Positions 1-10,997 of a DNA stretch of 64,000 nt are shown piece by piece (the first letter of the stretch is position 1; the number at the start of each line of letters is the position of its first letter). This stretch comes from Adiantum capillus-veneris (taxonomy: Eukaryota > Streptophyta > Polypodiopsida > Polypodiales > Pteridaceae), in the NCBI GenBank assembly GCA_014529385.2, contig CM043953.1, forward strand, positions 115,168,049-115,232,048, read 5' to 3'. Position numbers and translations under genes: made by a program. Below the pieces are notes generated by a model. The model saw only the letters and a list, made by a program, of their open reading frames with translations. It made no database searches and was not told the origin of the DNA.

Positions 1-900
1 GATGAGAAAGATGTTGATCACTATGCAATGGATTTACATGTAGAAATCATAATGGGGATAGTGTGATTGACTATATGCTACTCTTGAAGCCATCATGTAT
101 TGCATAAAGAGTTTTATGCTTGTCCAATGGACCCAAGAATTAGACCATTGAATCTTATGTAATGAGCTTGTATGTGGAGAAGAAACTAAGCATGATAAAA
201 TTAGCCAAAGGAAAGAGAAAATATCTCTATGTATGGACTTTAAATGGGCATTAATTTGCACTGAAATGATTGAGCAAAAGTTATGGATGAAAAGTTTCAA
301 CATGATGCACCAATGGATACTAAATGGAAAGACATTAGGAAAAATATGAACCACAAAGGGCCCAAGTCAAAGATTCTTTTGGAATATACTCTCTACACCA
401 ATGAGAATGGGGGTGTGGTGGCCACGGTCCAAATTTTTCATTTTTTGAATGGCCATAACTTGAGCAATTTAACTTCAAATTTGTCGGCCAATAGTGCATT
501 TGGATTGTAATGTCGAGCTCTTTCCATAGATATGTTACATAATATAATTTTGAGGTACCTAGATATGAGCTATCCATTCTCTCCCTTTTATGTTCTATTG
601 TTGACTTAAATATGACTGGTTGCTCTTACAAGGCCCTCTTGGGGTTCATATTTTTCCTAATGATTTCAAGAAAGTTATTTATCCTTGTGTTGAAGAATGT
701 TTTTCCATAAAGCAGGCCCATGGTATCAATAAAGATAGATCATGCAAAAGGTATCTTGATAAAGAATCTCAAGATGCTCGAAAGTCCTTGATAAAGCTTG
801 ATGCAACTATGGACCAAGACAACTATCAAAGTCATTTGCATACATACAATGTAATGATTCAAAAGAAGTAAAGAATATGGGAAGTAAAGCATCAGTGTTT
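1..900 (+). pseudogene. LINE copy A endonuclease C-terminal part and linker (fragment)
   Basis: Matches the end of the apurinic endonuclease-like domain and the linker before the reverse transcriptase of LINE copy B. The segment around the conserved aspartate motif (ATTGACTATATGCTACTC at about 65-82) corresponds to the VIDYIL motif of copy B. A deletion of roughly 90 bp relative to copy B sits near position 30, where the two flanks join at an ATGG-like overlap. The domain is interrupted by the TIR insertion at about 333-662, then resumes at 663-900 with recognisable linker sequence. No intact reading frame remains. Confidence 0.7.
333..662. mobile_element. MITE-like insertion with ~20 bp terminal inverted repeats
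   Basis: The ends are exact inverted repeats: CATTAGGAAAAATATGAACC at 333-352 and its reverse complement at 643-662. LINE copy B lacks this block at the corresponding site, so it is an insertion of about 330 bp. The outer flanks are too diverged to fix a target duplication, so the superfamily is unresolved. The interior has no coding capacity and is not self-complementary. Confidence 0.75.
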
Positions 901-906
901 TCAAGT

Positions 907-1146
907 CTCGGGGGAGTCACTCACAAATATGTAAGTGTAGCACGTGGGTTCAACAAAAGGAGTTTTTTTTAAATATTTTATTTTTACATTTTTTACAGAC
1001 AGAAGGGTATCATTTAAGGGGGGTATTTATAGATTGAATACAGAAAGGGTGTGTTTTATGCACAAAAAATTCATAGATAAGGGATTTCATAAATAGGCTT
1101 TGAACGCACGTGATATGCAAAATTTACATATAGTGAACCTCCCGAG
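907..1146. mobile_element. hAT-like MITE (240 bp, 8 bp TSD)
   Basis: A 240 bp insertion flanked by a perfect 8 bp direct repeat TTTCAAGT at 899-906 and 1147-1154. The ends are imperfect inverted repeats: CTCGGGGGAGTCACT at 907 against CTCGGGAGGTTCACT read inward from 1146. LINE copy B has a single TTTCAAGT at this site, giving an empty-site control. An 8 bp duplication with short TIRs fits the hAT superfamily. No ORF is present, so the element is non-autonomous. Confidence 0.85.
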
Positions 1147-1159
1147 TTTCAAGTCCAAG

Positions 1160-1935
1160 AAAAGGTACATGCATGTGGAAGATTTTGAGGAAACTTGAGG
1201 GGAAGCGGGCTAAAAAGTTTGGTAACTTGAGTCTTGTGGATATATATACACATTGTAAGAACCTATATGAGCACCAAATGCCAAAATAATACCATCTTAT
1301 GGGGCTAATTCCCATGTATGCCCTCTTTCTTTACTATTGAGGATGTGTAGGGTGGGCTTGGAAAGTTAGCCACTTACAAAGCTGGAGATCTTCAAAGTAT
1401 CAAGCTACAAATGATTAATTGGACAAGAGATTTTTACATGAGTGGATGTGTTATATGTTCAATCTTGCACTTCAAAAAGGTATGCCTTATGATTGGAGTA
1501 CTAATTGGGTCAAACCTTTGCATACAGGAAAGGATGTAAAGAATGTAAGTGACTACCGGACTATAATAATTGAATCTCTTATGGAAAAGTTGTTTGGGTA
1601 CATAATGGAGATGAAATTGATCAGTGATTGAGCTAAAGATAATGGCAATCATGCAAAAGAAGAAGTGAATTTTTGTCAATGCCATAGCACCATTGATCAT
1701 CTTGTTACTCTTTGTGATCTCATGAAGGAAAGTCAGTTGAAAGGCAAGAGATTGCGTTGTTGCTATGTGGACTTTAAAAAGCCTTTGTTATGATTCCACA
1801 TAACAATCTATGGAGAAGCATGAAAGAACTCCAAGTGCCAACTGAGTTTATGCTTGTGCTCTCTCAAATCTATGAGAAGGTGATGTGTCAATTGTACATG
1901 GAAAGAGGAATTTCAAAAAACTTTGCAAGCACTAT
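1160..1935 (+). pseudogene. LINE copy A reverse transcriptase, N-terminal half
   Basis: Translated pieces match copy B of the same LINE over the RT fingers region. The clearest segment (1419-1631) contains the HEWMCYMFNLALQKGMPYDW and NWVKPLHTGKDVKNVSDYRT blocks, typical of the early RT motifs of LINEs (the W..KPL and YR motifs). It then continues with YDVDFKK-type sequence near 1770 and IPHNNLW near 1792. Stops and frameshifts interrupt it throughout. The coding sequence breaks exactly at 1935, where the 3.17 kb element begins, and resumes at 5107. Confidence 0.8.
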
Positions 1936-2076
1936 TGTAAGGTCCCTCTGGACTCCCTTATGGAGTATTTTGTTTTCAAAACGCCGTATTTCTTTATTAA
2001 CTTTATTCTAAAAAAGTGTGGGACAAGCCTCTTATGGACATGGCACAACTTAAAAGAGAAAATTCTATAGAGAGAA

Positions 2077-2307
2077 GAAGTCCTTTTTTTGAATTTTACT
2101 CACTAATGAGACACACCTCTTATGGACTTGAAACCTCACTTTTAAGAAGTCCAATTTTGTCTTTTTTCATTAGTGGAAAAATACTCACTTTAAGAAGTCC
2201 ACTTTTTGAGTTTTACTCACTAATGAGACACACCTCTGATGGACTTGAAACCTCACTCTTAAGAAGTCCACTTTTGTCTTTTTTCATTAGTGGAAAAATC
2301 CTCACTT
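2077..2307. repeat. Tandem duplication, ~117 bp unit, 2 copies
   Basis: Two adjacent copies share the core ACTCACTAATGAGACACACC (about 2098 and 2215) and the following CATTAGTGGAAAAAT segment. A few substitutions separate them. The repeat lies inside the 1936-5101 element. Confidence 0.85.
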
Positions 2308-2399
2308 ATTTGATTTTTTATTTTTCTCCAAAAATAATAAAAATAATAGTCCTACAGATGTATCCATTATGTCAAATGTCATACCATAAGGACTTGTAG

Positions 2400-2725
2400 A
2401 GAATGTAATAAAATTTAAGAGAAGACATATGAAGTGTAAGAAAATACATAAGAAGTGTAAGGTGTAAGAAGAATCATGTGAATTGTAAGGAGATGTAAGA
2501 GAAGGTATGTGAAGTGTAAGGGGCAAGAAAAGAAAACATGTGAATTATAAAAAAATATAGAAAAGACATTTGAATGAAAAGAAATCTAAGAGAAGACATG
2601 TGAAGTGTAAGAAAATAAAAGAAAAGACATGAGAAGTGTAAAAAGGTGTCAGAAGAATCAAGTGAATTGTAATGAGATGTAAGAAAAGGCACGTGAAGTG
2701 TAAGATGTAAGAAAAAATAAAAGTC
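2400..2725. repeat. Degenerate purine-rich short-repeat tract
   Basis: Variants of GAAGTGTAAG, GAATTGTAAG and AGAGAAGACATG recur many times with irregular spacing. The tract looks like an old expanded short repeat within the 1936-5101 element. No coding signal. Confidence 0.7.
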
Positions 2726-3801
2726 ATAATTTAACTCAAGTAAGAATTGAGTGGATTTGTTGACTCATCTAGTAAACTAAAATCTATAAGAACTTGGAGG
2801 CCATTGCTATATGAGAAGCCTCCTTTTGAAGAAGTTCACATATAGATATTCATGCTATCTCACCCTTAAGCTTCTCCCAACCCATACCTTCCAACAAAAA
2901 CTCACTTCTTTTTCTATAAGCAAATCTAATTCCTCTCTTCATTACAACCTCCATAGCTTGACAATGGAAGCTTGAACACCATTTCGTGGTCTCCTCTCTT
3001 ATATGAAGTTCTTGCTCAATCTTAGGATATATTTTATCTTCCTTATAGTTAGCAAGAATCCTAACTTCCTTCTACTTGCCAACTTCTACTTGCCAAACTC
3101 CTACCAATACTCTTAGTTATCTCCCATCCTTTTTTTTCTCAAATCCTCCTTGGACTACTCAATCTCATCACACTCAAGCTCTTGAAGGTTGTCCTTGGAA
3201 GAAGAAGCGGAAAAAGGTTTTGAAGAAGAAGAGGCCAACCTCTCCCAAGTACCTCTCTCTCTTGCTTTATAAACAAGTAACACTACTCTCTTTTGATTAA
3301 AGATATATCTATATTCCCTTCTATCTATTTTGCTATTATGTTGGCTCACATACTCAACCTTGAGAGGGTTACATACTATGTGACACATAGAAAATTTAGG
3401 ATTAATTTTAGAGTCACTCTACTCATTCACTTCATCTTAAGAAATCATAAACAAGGTTGTGATGGAGATTTACATAATTGTATGAGACCAATCATGCATT
3501 CATAGAAAGGCTGCATCCTACAAATTCTAAGAATGTTATTACCCTCTCACACTCCTACATGTCCTTCAATAAAGTAATCCATGACCATAATATGCTAAGG
3601 AAAATTATTATAGATTTATGGTACTTATCCCACTTAACTTAAGTAGAAAAGAATGCATTCTCACTTTTTGGCATAAATTGGTTGCTTGTTCACAATAACA
3701 AACAAAACTTAAGGTAGAGTAGAAGAAGTTTCACAATGTATATCGCACCATTTGTACCTTAGCAGTCTTGCTTTGTTATTTTAAATTTGTTTTTGGGAAT
3801 C

Positions 3802-3827
3802 GGGGGGGGGGGGGGGGGGGGGGGGGG
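3802..3827. repeat. Homopolymer run G26
   Basis: An uninterrupted run of 26 G residues followed by a G-rich AGGGAGAGGGGG tail. It could form G-quadruplexes, and its length may be uncertain because of sequencing or assembly. Confidence 0.9.
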
Positions 3828-5101
3828 AGGGAGAGGGGGTAAGGGAATAGCTTCACGGAAGTGATGTCCATGTGGCTTGAACATAAAACTCTCACCACTT
3901 CCATGGACATACCCCATGGATGGCAAGTGATGCAAAATCCAAAATCTAGGGATATGAAATGAAAACAGGGTTAACTTGAAAACCTTCAAGGAGACATAAC
4001 TCCTAAACACTCAAGAGACTCGTTGTCTTCTTTAAAGAATTGAATGAATAGAGATTAAAATGAACTCAGATTTAAGGGATAATAACTCAATGAAAGTAAT
4101 CTAAATTTTACTAACATAGGATATTTATCAAGAAGGTAAGACGTCCATAGCCCTAGCCAAGGATTTTAAATTTACGTAATTACTTAGAAGTATATGTAGT
4201 TACATGGTGTCAAATAACATATTGATGTTATTGCATAAAATGTAATCACAAACTAATCGATTAAGGAGAACGTAGTAACCCACAAAACGTATTATAAGCA
4301 TGATAACAATGTTATTAATATTATATATTGTGGTTATCATTTGTAATTATAGCATTTTGACATGTAATCACACATGTTATTAACGTGATTACGATGTTGT
4401 GGTCACGTTTATGAAATTCCTTAACAATCGACACAGCCGGATCATCTGAAAGAGAGAAAGAGAGTGCATTTACCTAATGATTTGGTGGAAGGATGGATTT
4501 TGGATGGCTAAAGTGTTGGCCGGAAAGTTGATTCAAATGTTTTTGTCTAAATAAAGATAATTTAAAGATGGAAAAAGGAGGTTCAAGTCACGGAGTGGGG
4601 TTTTAACTTGGGAATGTGGGATACATGTAGTTGATAATAACCCTCATCTTAGGGGAATGCATCAACGGTTGTGCTTGGTTAGAACCAAGAAAAAAAAGTT
4701 GATGACCTTAAACCAAGGGTAAATTAAAGAACTCCTACAAGTTGACCCTAGAAGGTTTAGCTCAACTTAGTTTACAATTGCAATTGGCAAGTATGCTCCA
4801 ACTTTAGAAGTAGTTCTCGAGGATTGGATGGATTTTTGACTTATCTAGTGGATGTTATCACCCCCTTGTGTTGGCATTGGAGACCAAAGAGGAGTCTTGT
4901 CTCAATGACGGTCTCAAGCGGAAGGGATGTCAAGTGTCACAGTGTAATCGTGGATATGGTGTAACTGGCAGACTATTTGGGAGTCACGATGCGACCATGG
5001 AATGTAGTATAGCCACAAGATGTAGTGCAACAAAATTTTTTTAGGGCTGTGAACATTTATTTGAGACGGTGCAATCAATGACCCTTGGCATGGCTTTCAC
5101 A

Positions 5102-5990
5102 ACTATTGGGTACAACAAGGATGTCCGGTGTTGCCAACTCTCTTTGGTCTATACATTGATCAATTGGAAGAAATGGTACTTGACTTTATGCAAGAAGAAG
5201 TCATTGGAGAGGTCACTATTTTGCAATGTGGTAATCATGCTTTTTTTTATGTGGATGATATAGTGCTTCTAACACATACTTCAGAAGATGCACAAAAGCT
5301 TATGGTTGTCCTTGAGAACTTTTGCTTGCATAGTGGGCTGATTGTGAATGAATCCAAAACAAAGGCTATGCTTGTGAAAACCATAAGGGGAAGCCATGCA
5401 TTGTGTACAACAATGAGACGCTTGAAGTTATTGAGATGGTTAAGTACCTTGGCCTTGAGGTTCTTGCCAAACACAAGTGGCATGAATGTGCTATGCATTG
5501 TTTGGAAGCCGGAAAAGAGAATATTATGCATTCAAGAACATATGCAACGTGGGAAACATCAAGAACATATTATGCATTCAAGAACATATGCAACGTGGGA
5601 AACATCAAATATCGTAAGTACCTTGGTCTTGAGTTTTTGGCTAATCACAAGTGGCATGAATGTGCTATGCATTGTTTGGAAGCCAAAAAAAAGAGCATAG
5701 TATGCATTCAAGAACATATGCAATGTGGAAAACATCAAATTTTGGGTTCTCAAGAAGTACCTTTTTGACACATTGATGACATTGATTCTTCTCTATGGAG
5801 TTGAAGTGTGGGACATAGCATCTCAAAGTCTACTTGGAAAGCGTTTGAAAATGTCCAAAAGCATTTTCTTACAAAATTTCTCCAAGTTAAGACACAAATA
5901 CCATATATGCTCCTACTTCTTGAGTCGGGATCTCTTCCAATTGAGGTTATGGACAAGGAAAGGGTTGTGTAGTACATGATAAAGATGCAT
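5102..5990 (+). pseudogene. LINE copy A reverse transcriptase, C-terminal half with local duplication
   Basis: Continues the RT from the 1936-5101 insertion: FYVDDIVLLTHT at about 5245-5280 is the catalytic YxDD motif (YADD in copy B), followed by LVVLENFCLH and VNESKTKAML. The KYLGLE...HKWHECAMH block occurs twice, at about 5441-5516 and 5616-5695, because of a segmental duplication that is absent from copy B. It continues through GVEVWD near 5805 and a thumb-like region to about 5990. Stops and frameshifts make it non-functional. The Copia element then interrupts at 6075. Confidence 0.85.
5441..5710 (+). repeat. Nested local duplication inside LINE RT
   Basis: An outer duplication with period about 174 bp repeats the segment around GTGGCATGAATGTGCTATGC (about 5480 and 5654). 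An inner tandem repeat with period 46 bp repeats TATGCATTCAAGAACATATG at about 5525 and 5571. Copy B has a single version. Confidence 0.85.
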
Positions 5991-6074
5991 CAAAACCCCT
6001 CCCATTGACTTCTTACTATTGCTTGGGAAGCAAGAAAAAAAAGTTTGAAGGATTCATAAAATCAAGGTCTTGAG

Positions 6075-6396
6075 TGTTGAGATGTCGAGCTCTACACCTT
6101 GAGCTGGCATCCACTACGGGTCTTGGCCGCTTACGGCATTTACTCACTGGCGCGTTAGGTGACCGACATGGAGGATCTTTGCCAGTGATTCTACAGTTGG
6201 ACTACACTTATAGTGCCAGCCTAGTACGCTTCTAGCGAGTTTACACTTAGTGACCGCATGTACATATGTGCTACCTTTCAGGTTTAGCACTTAGTCATTT
6301 TGTAGTCTCTTTTCTGTGAAGAAGAAGAAGAAGCTTTCCATCTCTGTGTTCTTTGTGCTTGTCTTGTGTAGCTCTCTTGCATCCTCATTCTTTACA
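6075..6396 (+). repeat. Copia 5' LTR
   Basis: Starts TGTTGAGATG and ends TTCTTTACA. The same 322 bp recur at 10970-11291 with six substitutions. A (GAA)n-like stretch GAAGAAGAAGAAGAAGC lies near its 3' part. Confidence 0.97.
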
Positions 6397-6408
6397 TGGT
6401 ATCAGAGC
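6397..6408 (+). promoter_or_regulatory. Copia primer binding site
   Basis: TGGTATCAGAGC follows the 5' LTR directly. This is the classic plant copia site complementary to the 3' end of initiator methionine tRNA. Confidence 0.95.
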
Positions 6409-6648
6409 TTGGTACAGGCAAGAGAGGCTAAGAGAGCAAGAGCATCACAATCCCTTCGTTCGCACAAGTTTCTGAATAGGTCTCCAAAGTGCAGTATACA
6501 GAGATTTACTGTACAAGTACAGTGGTTTTATGTACGCTTGATTGTGGACACTCATTGAGTGTAGAAAGCGTTACAGGTACCATGATAGCAGGTTCAGCAG
6601 ATTTACAGTTTTTTGCAGATTTCAGCTATTTTGTCTTAGTGCTTCAAG

Positions 6649-9300
6649 ATGTCTGACGGTTTCAGTCAGATTGTTACTGAGAAGCCTGAGAAAAATAACT
6701 ACCCTGCATGGAAGTTCAGAATAACAAATTTCCTAAAAGGAAAAGGTTATTGGGACTATGTAGAAGGAGACAATGAAAAGGAACCAGAGATTCCCGAGGC
6801 AAATGCTACAGCAGAACAAAGGAAAGCTTTGAGGGACTGGCAACAAGGCCAGAGCAAAGTGATGTATTGGATTTCTATGAGCATCACAGATGGCATGATG
6901 GGCTATCTACAGGATGTTGAAACCCCCGCCATTGCATGGAGAAACTTAGGCAGAGTGTTCGAGGTGAACACCAAAGCCAGGAAGCTTCAACTAAAGTCGG
7001 AGCTAAATCAGGTTAAGAGGAACAACCTCTCAATCAATGATTATTCCTTGAAGATCAAGAGTATCATTGAGGCTCTTGGATCTATTAAAGACTCAGTGGA
7101 AGACGATGACATTGTCCGTGCATTCTTGGATGGTCTAGGAGATGAGTATGTACATTTTAGGTCTTCCATGAATACAAGAGACGACATCCCCGTGTTCCAA
7201 GATTTGATTTCTATGCTTATTCTTGAGGAGAAGAACCTTGACACATCTTCTTCTCATGGCAGATATAAGTCTGAACAGGCCTTCTATTCTAACTCCAACA
7301 GAGGTAGAGGTAGAGGTCGTGGTCGAGGCCCAAGGGGTTGCAGGGGCCAATTTCTGGAAGGTCAATCAAATCAAAACAATACAGGTGGCAGGGGAAACCA
7401 GTCTCAAGGCAGGGGGAGTCAAAGAGGTCGTGGTGCAGGATCAAGCAGGCAGCAACATACTCCAGATAGCAGAGAATGTTGGACTTGTGGTGAAAGAGGT
7501 CACATGTCACGTGACTGTCCAAAGCGAAAAGCAAGTGGAAAGAGAGAACATGGCAACTATGCATCTACCAGCAGAGATGCAGATGATAGCAAAAACGAGC
7601 GCATGTTTGTTATGCAACATGTAATGAATACAATGACTGCAGAGAATTCCACCCAAGATGATGTTTGGTATGTGGATTCAGGTGCCTCTAATCACATGAC
7701 GTCTCGTGGAGAGTGGTTTAGAGATATGCACAAACCAGATGTGTCAGGCTATGTGCAGACAGGAGATGACACAGCTCACCCCATTGCTCATGTAGGGGAC
7801 ATACCTCTAAATACGAAGAGTGGGAAATCAAAGTACTTAGCAGATGTACTTCATGTCCCAAACATTACAAAGAATCTTGTTTCTGTTGGACAAATGGTTG
7901 AGCAGGGTTTGCAGGTTCGCTTCAATCCGAATGGCTGTTATGTAGAAGATTTCCAGAATGGCTGTAAGCTGATCACAGAGGGCAAATGTGTGGGCAGAAT
8001 GTTTACGCTCAATGTAGACATGCCTGAGGTAAAAGCTGCATTATTTGCACAGGGCACAGGTGTTGTGGCTGATGTTGACATTTGGCACAAACGCATTGGC
8101 CATGTCAATGAGCAGAGATTGCACAGCATGCAATCAAAACAGATTGTAAAAGGTTTGCCCAAATTCAAGGTGGATGGTATGCATAAAGTGTGTGCAGCAT
8201 GCCAGTTTGGAAAACAGTCAAAGGGCTCATTTCCACATGAGCGCAATGTATGTAAAAAGCCACTTGAGGTGGTGCACATAGATGTTTGGGGTCCAACCGA
8301 TACTGCAAGTATACATGGTTGCAGGTATTATGTCTCTTTCATTGATGACCATACAAGGAAAGTATGGGTCTACTTCATGCGTAACAAAAGTGAAGTGTTT
8401 GGTCACTTTCAAGACTTCAAAGTCATGATTGAGAAGGAGACAGATATGCAAATCAAGACATTGAGGTCAGATGGAGGGGGAGAGTAATTCTCCAATGATA
8501 TTTCAGATTTTCTGCAAATGCATGGTATACGCAGGCAGTTTACATGCAGATATACTCCACAACAGAATGGGGTCGCAGAAAGGAAAAACAGGCACATTGC
8601 AGAGGTTGCACATGCATTGATGAATGAGAGGAACATGCCTCATCATTTCTAGGCTGAAGCCGTAAATACAATTGTGTACATTATGAACAGGACACCTACA
8701 GCTGCGGTGCATGATGTAACACCTGAGGAAAAGTTTACAAGTATAAAGCCTGATTTGGCACACTTGAAAGTGTTTGGCTGCATAGCTTAAGTGCATGTAC
8801 CAGATGAGTTGCATAAGAAATTGGATCCTAAAGCAGAGAAATGTATTCTTGTGGGATATTCCCTTGAACAAAAGGGGTACAGGTGCTACAATCCTACTAT
8901 ACGAGAATTACGAGTGAGCAGAGATGTAGTCTTTGATGAGATGAGCAGCTGGTACAGTAATGCATATGGCACTATTGGGGCTAATGTAAAAGATGATGTG
9001 GTCGTACAAAATGTGAGGCCACAGTCATGGGTTTTGAGTGGACCACAAGAGTCCTCTTCTCGTGGATCTGTTGAAAAGCCATGGAATGGTAGACTACGTA
9101 CGCAGGTTACTCCACCAGCAGGTACAAGGAATGTATCACGAAAAGGAAAGGAAAAGGTTGATGAACCTCCCTTTATGGCTGATGCATCATCAGGTTTTTC
9201 ACATGTATACATGGATTCAGATGGTTCTGAACAAAGTCTTGATGGGAATTTGGAATTCCGGCTGTCAGGACACCTGGTGTAAGGAAAGTACAAGAAGATG
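6649..9300 (+). pseudogene. Copia gag-protease-integrase (stops and frameshift)
   Basis: Opens with ATG at 6649 and reads 612 codons before the first stop. The Gag N-terminus (NYPAWKFRITNFL) is of the plant copia gag type. A Gly/Arg-rich basic segment precedes a CCHC knuckle, CWTCGERGHMSRDC, at about residue 276. The protease motif VDSGASNHM is at about residue 342. The integrase shows the HHCC region (HKRIGH...CAAC), the first catalytic Asp in VVHIDVWG and the second in RSDGGGE; the catalytic Glu (NGVAERKN, about 8566-8590) lies beyond the first stop. Premature stops are at 8485-8487 (TAA), 8650-8652 (TAG) and 8788-8790 (TAA), and the frame shifts near 9240-9250. Everything else reads like a normal copia polyprotein. 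Confidence 0.95.
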
Positions 9301-10997
9301 CTAGAGGGCAAAGGAGTGACCCAGGACCGCGCAGATCTAATAGAGTCAGAAATCTAGTTCAGAAATTGACTTATGATGGGTATCTAGCGCATCACCAAGC
9401 CTACATGACTAAGGTGATACAGGATGTGGAGCCCACATGTTTTGAGGATGCAGTTGGAAATGTGCATTGGGATGATGCAATGAATGAAGAGATGGTTGCA
9501 TTGGAAGCAAACGACACATGGGAGTTGGTGCCATTGCCAAGTTGCAAGAAAGCTATTGGCTGTAAATGGGTGTATAAAACCAAGAATAAGGCTGATGGTA
9601 ACATTGAGCGTCACAAGGCAAGGCTGGTCGCAAAGGGTTATGCACAGACATATGGCATAGACTATGAGGAGACCTTTGCTCCAGTGGCAAAGATGACGAC
9701 TGTGAAAGCTGTCATAGCAGTGGCTGCATCTAGAGGATGGATTATGCATCAAATGGATGTAAAGAATGCCTTCTTGAATGGTGAGTTGCAAGAGGAAGTG
9801 TTTATGGATCAGCCACCTGGTTATGTTGATCCAGGTTACCCAGATTATGTATGCAGACTTCTCAAAGCTTTGTATGGTTTGAAGCAGGGCTCTAGAGCAT
9901 GGTATGACAGGATTGCCAAGTATCTTGTCAGTATTGGTTTTAGGAGAGCTCATGCTGATCATTCACTCTATGTACGTGAGAGTGATGAGGGGATTGTGGT
10001 CATTACCATATATGTAGATGAACTTATTATTGTTGGTGACAATGTTATGGAGATTGACCATGTGAAGGGTCTTCTCAAACAGGAGTTTGAAATGAAAGAT
10101 TTAGGCGAGTTGCGCTACTTTCTTGGCATTGAGGTGATCAGGACTCCAGAGGGTGTATGGCTATCACAGAGACAGTATGCTTTGGACATGTTGTCAAAGT
10201 ATGGTATGGCTGATTGTAAGCCAATTTCTATTCCCTTGGATGTGAATGCAAAGCTGAGTGTAGAGAAGGGTGATGTTGTTGAGGATGTCAATATGTACAG
10301 GAAGATGGTGGGTAGTCTAATCTACTTGACTATCACAAGGCCAGACTTGAGCTACACAGTAGGCTTGGAGAGTCAGTTCATGCAGCTTCCGAGGAAGCCA
10401 CATTTGGATGGAGTATGACGCACACTTAGGTATGTGCAAGGGACTCTTGACTACGCATTGTTCTATGCAGTAGATGCACCATTAGCATTGTATGGGTATA
10501 CAGATGTAGATTGGGCAGGTAGCATTGTTGATAGGACATCTACGAGTGTCTTCATGTTCTCTTTTGGGAGTGCTGCTGTTACTTGGAGCAGCAAAAAGCA
10601 GCCTACGGTTGCTTTATCGAGCACAGAGGCCGAGTACAGAGGTGCAGCAGTTGCGGCGTGCGAGGTAGCTTGGCTACGCACATTACTTGAGGACTTGGGA
10701 GTGCAGGTGGACCAGCAGATTGTCATTCATTGTGACAACCTCAACAGCATGCAGTTGGCTAGGAACCCAGTGTTCCATGCTAGGACCAAACACATAGAGG
10801 TCCATTACCACTACGTTCGAGAGCGAGTGTTGGCAAGCGACATCGACTTGGTCTACGTCAGCACAGAGGAGCAGAGAGCGGATATCTTTACCAAGGACCT
10901 CGGAGCTGAGAAGCTTCGACATTTCTGGACTATGCTTGGACTCTGCGACATGCAGAGCTTGAGGGGGAGTGTTGAGATGTCGAGCTCTACACCTTGA
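9250..10997 (+). pseudogene. Copia reverse transcriptase and RNase H
   Basis: After the frameshift near 9245 the polyprotein continues through the copia RT: KWVYKTK, MDVKNAFLNGELQEEVFM, YGLKQGSRAWYDRI. The catalytic box reads YVDELII, so the second Asp of YVDD is Glu, which should impair polymerisation. A TGA at 10416-10418 separates RT from RNase H. RNase H keeps its key sites: YTDVDWAG, SSTEAEY and HCDN, ending with KHIEVHYHYVRE and ADIFTKDL. The frame closes at 10997, just inside the 3' LTR. Confidence 0.95.
10956..10969 (+). promoter_or_regulatory. Copia polypurine tract
   Basis: GAGCTTGAGGGGGAG-like purine run immediately before the 3' LTR; it primes plus-strand synthesis in LTR elements. 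Confidence 0.85.

Larger units (their letters stand above)
1936..5101. mobile_element. TG...CA insertion of 3166 bp with 5 bp TSD; possible solo long LTR
   Basis: The block starts TGTAAGGTCC and ends GGCTTTCACA. It is flanked by ACTAT at 1931-1935 and 5102-5106. Deleting it with one ACTAT joins the LINE reading exactly as in copy B. TG...CA termini and a 5 bp duplication are the signature of integrase-mediated insertion of an LTR element. I see no pair of terminal direct repeats and no gag or pol coding. The simplest reading is a solo LTR of unusual length; a non-autonomous element with decayed LTRs is the alternative. Inside are a 117 bp tandem pair, an A-rich degenerate repeat tract and a G26 run. 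Confidence 0.65.

Noticed and set aside
2302-2727. - strand Phe/Ser/Leu-rich frames that look like membrane segments
   Set aside because: Low-complexity translation of the purine-rich repeat tract.
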